The notes below the pieces were generated by a model that did not search any database, was not told where the DNA came from, and was given only the letters and a program-made list of their open reading frames with translations. 29,275 nt of DNA from NCBI GenBank assembly GCA_964536965.1, contig CAZIAL010000039.1, positions 1-29,275 of the forward strand, given 5' to 3'. The position numbers were made by a program, and so were the translations under genes. Below, piece by piece: positions 14,901 through 21,718 of this stretch. Source of the DNA: JACMQW01 sp964536965. GTDB lineage: Bacteria; Bdellovibrionota; UBA1018. Within the stretch, counting starts at the first letter, position 1; every line of letters starts with the position of its first letter.

Positions 14901-17853
14901 CGGTCTTTCCGCTGCATGCTTTTCCGATTCGTTTCAGCGTCACTTCGTTCTCGTAGGCATAGAAGCCGCCGACGATCCGCTTCCGGTAGGAATAGACCTC
15001 GCGTTTCCACCAGTCGACTTGGATTTTCCTCCCGGCGAGCGGCTCCCCGGCGAGATCCACGACGGCGGCCTGAAAGCTCACGTCTTTTTTTTCAGCGACC
15101 CAGGACTGGGTGCGCAGTCCGACGACCGCTTCGCTCGCGTAGAGCTCCACCCGGTTCGACGTCGTCTGCACCTCGCCGTTCGGATCGCGATATTCGAGAT
15201 CGATCACGAGTTCGCGCGGCGAATCGGCGGATTTTCCCGGCGCGACCTGCGAAACGTCGAACGAAGCCTCGGCGAAACCCTGGGCGTCGAGCTTCACCGT
15301 CTGCTTTGGAATGGCCGCGGCCGGAGCGTCGCCGGACGAGCTCTCCTCCGATTCTTCCCAGGGCGAACTCTTGGGCGGCGTTCCCTGACCGAACGAGAAA
15401 TCGCGGAAGCGAGGCGGCGCCGGAAAATAACGGTCCCGGACCTGATGCCGGAGCGTGACCGAGGCCCCCGCGGGAGCTCCGCCGTTGAGATATTCGACCT
15501 GCACCGTCGCTTCGACTTTCTCACGCGCGACACTTCGCGCTTCCTTCGGCAAGACCTTCCCGCGCGCGAGCGGAACCTTGAATTCTTTCACCGAAAACTG
15601 GCCGGCCGAAATCCAATCGCTATAACCGTCCCCTTTGGTCTTCGGGCGCCGATAGGCGATCGCGTAGGTTCCCTGGGCCGCCTCCTTGGGCACCGTCCAT
15701 TCCTGGACCATGGAACCGTCGGGCTTGAAGGCGGCGTCGAAGAGATATTCCTGACCACTCCCCTCGTGCTGAAACCGAATTTTTTCCGGGAGATCGGCGG
15801 CTTTCGGAAATCCGAGACCGTGATCGATCTCTTCCCGAACCCAGTGGCGAGCCTGGAGCTTCTCCCCGGCCCGCAACAAGCTCCGCGCGAGCACGGACCC
15901 GCCTAGGATATGCGAAGTTACACCTGCGTAATCGCTCGCGTAGTGGCCGAACCGGTACGGCTCGATTCCCTGGCTCCAGCTCGTGTGGGTGAAGGCGTAG
16001 TCCTCGCCCAGCTCGGCGGAAGCGTAATACCCGGACATCGGGAACCGATCCTCCTGGCCATCGTATACTCCGATGCTCGTACTGCCTGGACAGATCCCCT
16101 TCGGGGGAAACGGTTTCTCGATTCGCCAGAGTCCATCCGCATCCGTCTTCGACTCGAACAAGACCGCTCCTCCGCAATCCCGGATGGCGACCTTCGCGCC
16201 CGAGACGGGCAACCCCGTGTCGAGCGCCGTCACCCAGACGACCGAAGAGCGGAGGCCCTGTTTCAGGTGCACGGCAAGATTCGTCACCAGCACGGTGGTC
16301 GAGACGAACATCGGCTTTCCGGAAGGAACCAACGAGGCGCCGAGTCTGGGACTCTCGATCTCCACGACATAGAATCCCGGTTCTTTCAGAGGAATGCCGA
16401 CGACCTCGAACGCCTTACCGCCTCCCGGAAGCGGAAGATCGAACTTTTCCGCCTTCATGCCCGCGAGCCGGTCCTTATCCTCGCGAAAGACCGACCGAGC
16501 GCGCAGATCGTCTCCCGGGGCGGCGGCATAAAATCGATCCTGGTGGCGGTCGACTTCCTTCGTCCAATAACGAAGTCCGTCCATCGGCGGCTTCTTCACG
16601 CGAAGCGCCCGACTCGCCAGCGAACCCACGTTCACGGGCACGGTCCCCTCGATCGCGCGCACGGTGACCGGGAGGACGGCCTCGGGTTTCCACTCGAGGA
16701 TCCCGAAATTCTTTGGAAACTTCACCATCGGCGGAGCCTCCTCCGTCCGCACCGCAAGCGGGAAACTCGAAGCGTTCGCCAGACTCCCGCCCATGGAATC
16801 GACGATCGTCTTTTTTCCCAGGACGAGTTCGAATTCGGTCGCGGGCGGAAACGGAGCGTCGAATCGCAGCGCGGTGACGTTCGGATTTTTCGAAACCTTC
16901 AGCTCCTCCGGCCGTCGCGGAAAAATCTTCTTCCCTTTCGCGAAGCCTTTTTGGGGACCGCGGACGACCCGCAGATGCGCGCCCGCCAGCTCCGACCACG
17001 CGACGTCGCGATTCAGTCCGAGCGTCATTCCCGAGATCGGAAGGCACCCCTTTTCTTCCCGCTCGCGCTCGCAGGAAAAGGTCGCGCGAAACGCTTCGCG
17101 CACGTTGTAGACGAACGTCTGCTCGCTTAAATTTTCAAGCCCCGACTCGCCCTGCATCCCTCGCGGAAGCGTCAGCTTCACCTTTTTCCCGGCCGGAAAC
17201 TTACGCGGGCTGCGAATCAGCGCGTAATACCACGTCTTTCCCTCGGGAGCCCAGCGCCGCAGACCCGACCGCTTCAGGACTCTTTCCAAATCGCCCGCGG
17301 GCATCACCTCGACGGGGAGTCGTTCGCCGATGCCGTCGATCTGAAAATAGGCTTTCTTCCACTCCGAAGACGCCATCGGACTGTCGAGGCGAAGCGCGAA
17401 AGCCTGGTCTTCGTCGATCCCTCCCCCTTCCGAAGGATCGATCGCCCCCACGAAGGGACCGCCCGTGTGAAACGTAAAACTCGACGTCGCCGACGGGCCC
17501 GTGCCGAAGGGCGCCCCTTCGGTCGAGGCCACCGTGCAGCGAAGACCGCCGGGAAGCTCGCGCTCGAAGTCATAGACCCAGAGCCGTTCGTCGATCCATT
17601 TCGCGGAACCTTTCGTTTCCGGCGCGCTCTTTTCGCCGAGCTTGCATTCGACCCGGAAGAGATCGGCCTTCGCACGCAGATCGCCGAACGTCACTTTCGG
17701 TTTCGCGAACTGGACCCGCACTTGTCGCACGCGTTTGGCAAGCCCCTGCGGACCGTAACTCTGAATCGGGACGGACGCGACGGCGCCTCCCATGGATAGA
17801 AGGATCGTGAGAAGGAGTCCTAAACCCGTCCCGAAGAGTCGCAAATGATTCAT
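11974..17853 (-). CDS. Bacterial alpha-2-macroglobulin family protease trap (YfhM-like)
   Basis: The 1959-residue protein has a signal peptide (about 1-27, ending AVAS). There is no lipobox Cys, in contrast to the lipoprotein from E. coli. A chain of beta-sandwich macroglobulin domains follows, including the family hallmark VAVVDEG (Asp1190). The A2M domain runs from about 1240 (GGAGGEFARELFDTLVYWNPS). The thioester motif CLEQ lies at 1478-1481 in GYPHTCLEQQVSRA, followed by an alpha-helical thioester domain and C-terminal receptor-like domains. The intact CxEQ motif means it can trap proteases covalently. It is somewhat longer than E. coli YfhM. Such proteins are thought to guard the periplasm when the outer membrane is breached, while PBP1C repairs the wall, and pbpC follows directly with a 4-base overlap. 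Confidence 0.95.
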   Translation of the reverse strand: MNHLRLFGTGLGLLLTILLSMGGAVASVPIQSYGPQGLAKRVRQVRVQFAKPKVTFGDLRAKADLFRVECKLGEKSAPETKGSAKWIDERLWVYDFERELPGGLRCTVASTEGAPFGTGPSATSSFTFHTGGPFVGAIDPSEGGGIDEDQAFALRLDSPMASSEWKKAYFQIDGIGERLPVEVMPAGDLERVLKRSGLRRWAPEGKTWYYALIRSPRKFPAGKKVKLTLPRGMQGESGLENLSEQTFVYNVREAFRATFSCEREREEKGCLPISGMTLGLNRDVAWSELAGAHLRVVRGPQKGFAKGKKIFPRRPEELKVSKNPNVTALRFDAPFPPATEFELVLGKKTIVDSMGGSLANASSFPLAVRTEEAPPMVKFPKNFGILEWKPEAVLPVTVRAIEGTVPVNVGSLASRALRVKKPPMDGLRYWTKEVDRHQDRFYAAAPGDDLRARSVFREDKDRLAGMKAEKFDLPLPGGGKAFEVVGIPLKEPGFYVVEIESPRLGASLVPSGKPMFVSTTVLVTNLAVHLKQGLRSSVVWVTALDTGLPVSGAKVAIRDCGGAVLFESKTDADGLWRIEKPFPPKGICPGSTSIGVYDGQEDRFPMSGYYASAELGEDYAFTHTSWSQGIEPYRFGHYASDYAGVTSHILGGSVLARSLLRAGEKLQARHWVREEIDHGLGFPKAADLPEKIRFQHEGSGQEYLFDAAFKPDGSMVQEWTVPKEAAQGTYAIAYRRPKTKGDGYSDWISAGQFSVKEFKVPLARGKVLPKEARSVAREKVEATVQVEYLNGGAPAGASVTLRHQVRDRYFPAPPRFRDFSFGQGTPPKSSPWEESEESSSGDAPAAAIPKQTVKLDAQGFAEASFDVSQVAPGKSADSPRELVIDLEYRDPNGEVQTTSNRVELYASEAVVGLRTQSWVAEKKDVSFQAAVVDLAGEPLAGRKIQVDWWKREVYSYRKRIVGGFYAYENEVTLKRIGKACSGKTDDSGMVECLANPPESGNLYLVATAEDAKGRETTTFTSLWIPSEEGGWYYEPDNSDRMDLVPIAREVEPGAKAKFQVRMPFREARVLLTVEREGVMDARVVKLSGSDSIVEVPIEARYAPNVFVSALAVRGRVGDPAPTAIVDLGRPAFRLGIAEIDVGKKPFTLGVSITPSSESARVRETVKAKIVAKLPDGKPASGATAMVAVVDEGLLLIQPNLSWKIRDTLIQPRPLRVKTSTNNTWVIGKRHFGLKSLPAGGGAGGEFARELFDTLVYWNPSVTLDANGEAEVSFPLNDSLTSFRIAAVVVEGESKFGFSESNIRSVQPLILQSTVAQVARHGDLQKLEIRVRRMAGIAGEPTDARKIQVAARTLERRPSVGKPEFETSFALKPGESKSVVWTVPVPEKIETLEYEFTATSPDDPKLRDRVIQNQRILPTIPTRVIQATLERVSPRFSLPVETPADASKERSGFRVEVSPSVAVSLAGVERYFHGYPHTCLEQQVSRAVGLGDAKSLAAIGRKLPAYIAGDGLLMYFPTSSWPWGSDSLTVQVVDLFQEMNVPLPENVKSRLLEGLRGFIDGKIKPVSRVQTVDLALRRLSAAEAFSRFAPIPESFAVTLTIAPERWPTSALLDWLWILERHPSWKGATLWKQAAETQLRSRLTYRGTALGFHTEAQDTLWWLMRGPDTNGAQLMLYAIARADSKSGPFFAEKELGKTLRGALARHRKGHWDTTIANAWGALAVRKFVARFEKEAVDGKTQITVPSAGPSASTSASESRMLAWAKPPVAMDTTFWGGRKGTLEINHRGGGAPWAVVQSLAAIPLTQPLDSGIRLRKTVTAVDANGKSGAGVEKWNNGGVVRVRLEFDLQSQAAWVAISDPIPPGATVLGSGLGNQTSLLTATEKTSEGWYSGSPSYVEAGADTYRAYYEYLPNGKHSVEYTLRLNQSGRFVFPPTRAEAMYQPEIFGETPNPVWEIEGRAE

Positions 17854-17918
17854 TCCCGGAAGCGTAAACGGGCCGTCCGCTCTGCGAAAGCAAGAACGTA
17901 GGCGGAATCGTCCGGGAT

Positions 17919-18986
17919 TTAAGCGGCGGCGAGTGCTTCGGCCAGGGCCGGATCGTGGAGTTTGACCAGGCGAGTCGCCTCGTCGCCCAGCCCGTATTTC
18001 TGCAGGGACTCGACGGCGTAAGTCAGGAAAACCTCTTTTCGCGAACCCACGGCCAGGGAGCGTTCGAACGCCTGGACGGCTTCGTCGGTTTTTCCCGTCA
18101 TGAGCAGGAATCGACCCAGGATTCCCAGGGCGGCGGAGACATGCTTCTGGAGTTCTTCCGGCTTTTCCACCTGGCCTTCGTAGACTTCGAACCAGGTGAG
18201 AATGTCGAAAAAGTTCCCCGTTTTCACCGCCATTCGGATCGCCAGCTGCAAACGATCGACATGATCGGGAAACACTCCGACCAGGCGTCGCAGGACTTCG
18301 TAACTTTCGTCGATCTTCTGCTGCTTATAGAGGATATCGAACATCGACTTCAGGCATTTGCAGTGGATCTGGTTCAGCAGAATCCCCTGCATGAACTCCT
18401 GGCGCGATTCTTCGAGAAGCTGGCGCATCAGCTTCACCTGGCCGGCGTAGAAATGGGCCGACGAGGGCGCGGGACCGAGGTCCTTCGCCTTTTCGAAAAG
18501 TTTTTCGGCCTGATCGAGATCCCCTTCGTAAAGCCGGGACTTGCCGAGGTTCACGACTTTGCGGAACTCGTCCGGTTGGACCTTCTCGGTAAAGGCCTGC
18601 AGGAAGTCCTGCTTGAATTCTTCGCTCGCGAAAGGCTTCAGCGCGAAACCGTCCACGTCGGATTCGACCGCCCGACCCACTCCGGCCTGCGACGAATTTG
18701 CGCTGAGTAAAAAGACGAAAACGGATTCGGACGGGACGCCGGCGAGGCTATCCTGGATCGATTCCAGCGCGCGGGTTCCCAGCGAATCATCGTAGAGGAT
18801 CGTCGTGATGCCTTCGCTTTGCACCAGCGCGACCGCTTCGCTGGCGTCCTTCGCGACGAAGATCTTTCGCGTATCGCAGCCGAGATCCGACATGATGCGG
18901 AGGAGGAACGCGCGGTGGACCGGGTCGAGATCGGCGATCATGAGCTTGCGCTCCCGAAGCAGCGCTTTCGGATCGATCGCCTCCAT
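17919..18986 (-). CDS. Response regulator: receiver domain plus TPR-like repeats
   Basis: I start at ATG 18986 (355 residues), just ahead of the receiver domain. An in-frame ATG at 19019 would overlap the upstream gene by 17 bases and is possible. The receiver domain (about 14-130) keeps Asp19/Asp21, Asp66-Asp67 in LYDDSLG as phosphoacceptor, Ser95 and Lys117 in ALKPF, so it is probably phosphorylated. The rest is helical with tetratricopeptide-like pairs (LGKSRLYEGDLDQAEKLFEKA; FLLMTGKTDEAVQAFERSLA), a protein-contact scaffold. There is no DNA-binding domain. It is the last gene of a three-gene minus-strand cluster whose other members have receiver-like N-termini with altered residues. Output and partners are unknown. 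Confidence 0.88.
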   Translation of the reverse strand: MEAIDPKALLRERKLMIADLDPVHRAFLLRIMSDLGCDTRKIFVAKDASEAVALVQSEGITTILYDDSLGTRALESIQDSLAGVPSESVFVFLLSANSSQAGVGRAVESDVDGFALKPFASEEFKQDFLQAFTEKVQPDEFRKVVNLGKSRLYEGDLDQAEKLFEKAKDLGPAPSSAHFYAGQVKLMRQLLEESRQEFMQGILLNQIHCKCLKSMFDILYKQQKIDESYEVLRRLVGVFPDHVDRLQLAIRMAVKTGNFFDILTWFEVYEGQVEKPEELQKHVSAALGILGRFLLMTGKTDEAVQAFERSLAVGSRKEVFLTYAVESLQKYGLGDEATRLVKLHDPALAEALAAA

Positions 18987-19002
18987 CGCTCTTTTTGAGG
19001 GA

Positions 19003-19962
19003 TCACGCGCCCTTTGCATACTTGAAGAAGTCCTTTAGGTCTCGGAATCGTTTGGCCACCATTTTCATGGCGGCTTCGATTCGGCTTCGATTTCCCGGAT
19101 CGAACTGCACGGTCATCAGCCCCACGCCGGCTTCGCCCACCACGATCGCTTCGATCCGGAGAAGGAACGCATCGCCGCCCTGGACGATTTCGGCCTCGAT
19201 GGAGACGTGATCGCCCGGCTCCCATTGCTCGGACGGACATTCGAAGGTCGCACAGCGGTCGTCGACTTCCATCGCATGGATCGGGTAGGTTTTTTCAAGC
19301 GGCACGCCGTTTCTCGCGACCGCTTTAAAGGAGAGGCGAACTTTGTCGAAGGCGGCTTTTCCCGGACGAATCGCGGGATGCGCGAACTTTTCGGCGCCGA
19401 AAATCGAGGTGACCTTCGGGTCGGGAGTGAGCGCATCGCGATCGCCGAGTCGCTGCGCCTTCTCCAGCGCGCGATCGAAGAGCGCCTTATCATGCGCCCC
19501 CTTCACGAGCAGGAGGTCGACCTTCTCGTCGTTCGGAGCCACGATTCGGTTCGGCCATTTCACCGAAAACACTTCGCCGATCCGGCGCTGGAATTCGTCG
19601 CCGCGGAACGGGCGAAAGATCACTCCGTCGATTCGCGCCGATGCCGCGAACTGGACGAAGTCGGAACCCTGCCCCTCGGTCACGGCGAAAATGAAAAAAC
19701 CGATCGAGCCGAATTTTCGGACCAAAGTCGCATGCAGCTCCCGGAAGGAGGCGGTACCGAGGGATTCGTCGATCACGAAGATCGAAACCTGCTTCTTCTC
19801 CACGAAATCGATGGCGCGGGTCGCGTCCGCGGCATGTTGGATCTGGGTGCGCGAAAATCCGACGGCTTCCAGATGGTTCGCGAGCGCGAGAAAACGGACC
19901 GGGTCGGCATCCGCGACCACCACCGTTTCTTTCTCGATCCACTCTTTCGGCAACCTCTCCAT
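19003..19962 (-). CDS. Receiver-like domain fused to a PilZ-like domain
   Basis: The 319-residue product starts at ATG 19962, which overlaps the stop of the preceding gene as TGATG. The frame extends upstream only as a shadow inside that gene. Residues 12-130 are receiver-like: Asp18/Asp20, Asp65 in FVIDESL and Thr95 are kept, but the usual Lys is Arg117 (FRPF), so phosphorylation signalling may be altered. Residues about 205-300 form a beta-rich domain (RLSFKAVARNGVPL...) that matches the C-terminus of the upstream gene product and looks PilZ-like, without a clear RxxxR/DxSxxG c-di-GMP motif. The tail DLKDFFKYAKGA is also shared. A regulatory protein acting by contact is likely; binding of c-di-GMP is unproven. 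Confidence 0.85.
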   Translation of the reverse strand: MERLPKEWIEKETVVVADADPVRFLALANHLEAVGFSRTQIQHAADATRAIDFVEKKQVSIFVIDESLGTASFRELHATLVRKFGSIGFFIFAVTEGQGSDFVQFAASARIDGVIFRPFRGDEFQRRIGEVFSVKWPNRIVAPNDEKVDLLLVKGAHDKALFDRALEKAQRLGDRDALTPDPKVTSIFGAEKFAHPAIRPGKAAFDKVRLSFKAVARNGVPLEKTYPIHAMEVDDRCATFECPSEQWEPGDHVSIEAEIVQGGDAFLLRIEAIVVGEAGVGLMTVQFDPGNRSRIEAAMKMVAKRFRDLKDFFKYAKGA

Positions 19963-21608
19963 CACGCGCCTTTCGCAACGAGGAAAAAATCTTTCAGTTC
20001 CAGCTGCCGTTGCTCGGCGAACCGGAGAATCTCGTGGAGCTCGTCCAGACCCCCACCCACGAACGCCCCGAGGGCGAGCACCCCCTGGGCACCGTCGATC
20101 TGCTGGATGGCTTCCACCGCCCACTCGAGGTCGAACTTCTTTTCGACATCCCCGAGTCGAAACTCGACCTGAAAAAGAAATCGGTCCTGATTTACCGCCC
20201 CGGTATGCGGAAATTCGAAGGAGGCGCGCGCCGCCGTCAGTTCGATGACGCGCAGGACGGAGGGATCGGCGAAAGGGACGCCGTTTCGCTGCCGGATACG
20301 GACATCGATCACCATCTGATCGAAGCTCTTCGTTCCGGTCGCAAGTCCGGACTGCCGGATCTCGGCCATCCCGATTTTCCCGCCGATCGTCTCGTCCGCG
20401 GAAAGCGCGTTTCGGCGCTTATGTTTGGCCTTGTCCATCGCCACGCGGAGATCGGTCGCCTTGAAACCGAAACCCACGGACTCCTCGTGATTGTTCCACT
20501 CGCCCGCCGGTGCGTCGGGACTCAAATCACCGACCGAGAAGGAGCCCTTGTTCTGGAAGGCCGGCTCCATCCCCATGCCTCCCGGAGAAAAATCACCCTT
20601 CACCTCTTCTCCGCCGTCGCCCTTGGAAAGCTTCAGCGACGCTTCGAGCGACGCTTGAATTTTCGGGAGATAGGCGCGCGAGACTTCGGAGTTTTCGTGC
20701 ACCTTCAGTTTTCCGGTGGCCGGCGAATCCACGCGCACCAACGTCGGGTCCTTTTCTCCCGCGGCGTAGAACGCGAGGTACGGCATTTTCGCGACGAACG
20801 CCCAGAGATTCTTCTGCCAAATGAACTCGGGCTGACGGCCGAAAAAAAGCCACCTGCCCGGCACGGGCTGAAAGGTCGTATCGGTCGCGACCCGCGGCTT
20901 CCACTCCCAGCCGCGCTCTCCGTTGCGATCGTAGCTGGTTTCTTCCCAGAATCCCGCCGCGGGTCCGGGTCCGAGGATATCGAGCAGCCAGCGGCCCATG
21001 ACATTGCGCAAGTTTTTCGCGCTCGGAATCCACCAGATGTCCGACGCATGCTCGACCGGCTTGTCCCACTGGACTTCGTTCGTGGAATCGTTCCGGTTTT
21101 GCCGGGCGGCCGCCTTCGCGTCCGAGCCCAGAACCGTGGACGCCCGCAGCTTCTGGTTGTGCAATCTTTGGAAGGCTTGCGTGACGACGAGGAAGGAGTT
21201 TTTAATCTTGTGGTTGAGGGCCTTGATGTTCGAATTGAAGTCGATGATTTCGACGACGCCCTTTGACTTGAGCAGGGCGAGGACCCGGGGATGGTTCATG
21301 CCGTTCAGAACCATCGCGCGCAGCAGGCCCGTCTGGATGCGGTCCTGCACCGCCGTGAGGACGTTCAGAACCTCGACGAGCTCTTCCTTCTCGTGCAGGG
21401 TCAGGATGAGCACGGTCATATTCGTTTTTTTGATCGAAAGGATCGTTTCGTCCGCCTGCTTCGTCACCTCGTACTCCAGGCGTGCCTTCTGCGACTCGAG
21501 CTGCTGGATGAGCGCCGCCATCACCGGCGGCTGGGCCCGGCTACGGGTATAAACGACCATTTTTACGCGATCGAGATTGGCGGAGGTGGGGGCGGTGGCA
21601 GAATCCAT
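19962..21608 (-). CDS. Large protein with degenerate receiver N-terminus and PilZ-like C-terminus
   Basis: The start is ATG 21608 (548 residues); a GTG three bases earlier also fits. The N-terminal ~145 residues have the hydrophobic strand/helix rhythm of a receiver (MVVYTRSRA, MTVLILTLH, VVEIIDFNS), but the acidic pair and phospho-Asp are absent. The middle (about 185-290) is unusually rich in Trp (WWIPSAKN, GWEWKPR, FIWQKNLW) and matches nothing I know. A Gly/Ser-rich linker follows. The C-terminal domain (about 430-520) has RQRNGVPF and ends LELKDFFLVAKGA, parallel to the next gene product. It is cytoplasmic, with no signal or membrane segments. It is the first gene of the three-gene cluster. 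Function is unknown; c-di-GMP or protein binding is conjecture. Confidence 0.82.
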   Translation of the reverse strand: MDSATAPTSANLDRVKMVVYTRSRAQPPVMAALIQQLESQKARLEYEVTKQADETILSIKKTNMTVLILTLHEKEELVEVLNVLTAVQDRIQTGLLRAMVLNGMNHPRVLALLKSKGVVEIIDFNSNIKALNHKIKNSFLVVTQAFQRLHNQKLRASTVLGSDAKAAARQNRNDSTNEVQWDKPVEHASDIWWIPSAKNLRNVMGRWLLDILGPGPAAGFWEETSYDRNGERGWEWKPRVATDTTFQPVPGRWLFFGRQPEFIWQKNLWAFVAKMPYLAFYAAGEKDPTLVRVDSPATGKLKVHENSEVSRAYLPKIQASLEASLKLSKGDGGEEVKGDFSPGGMGMEPAFQNKGSFSVGDLSPDAPAGEWNNHEESVGFGFKATDLRVAMDKAKHKRRNALSADETIGGKIGMAEIRQSGLATGTKSFDQMVIDVRIRQRNGVPFADPSVLRVIELTAARASFEFPHTGAVNQDRFLFQVEFRLGDVEKKFDLEWAVEAIQQIDGAQGVLALGAFVGGGLDELHEILRFAEQRQLELKDFFLVAKGA

Positions 21609-21635
21609 CACCTGTATTTCGGCAAACCCAAAGGG

Positions 21636-21655
21636 TTCCTAAAGACTATTAGGAA
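21636..21655. promoter_or_regulatory. Inverted repeat upstream of the receiver/PilZ-like cluster
   Basis: TTCCTAA and TTAGGAA form a perfect 7-bp inverted repeat with a 6-base spacer, 28 bases before the first codon of the cluster on the minus strand. The position and half-site size fit an operator for a dimeric regulator, or a 5' leader hairpin. No convincing -35/-10 pair could be assigned around it. Confidence 0.4.
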
Positions 21656-21696
21656 TCACTCCGCAAATCTAAATGGGTCTAAACTCCCCTCACTCC

Positions 21697-21718
21697 GAGC
21701 GTCAACCGTTCGACGCTC
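21697..21718 (-). other. Hairpin overlapping the deacetylase stop codon
   Basis: GAGCGTC (21697-21703) pairs with GACGCTC (21712-21718) around an 8-base loop, and the stem covers part of the stop codon of the deacetylase gene. No T-tract follows on the minus strand, so it is at best a weak terminator. The 12-mer CTCACTCCGAGC occurs at 21689-21700 and again at 21716-21727. Confidence 0.4.
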
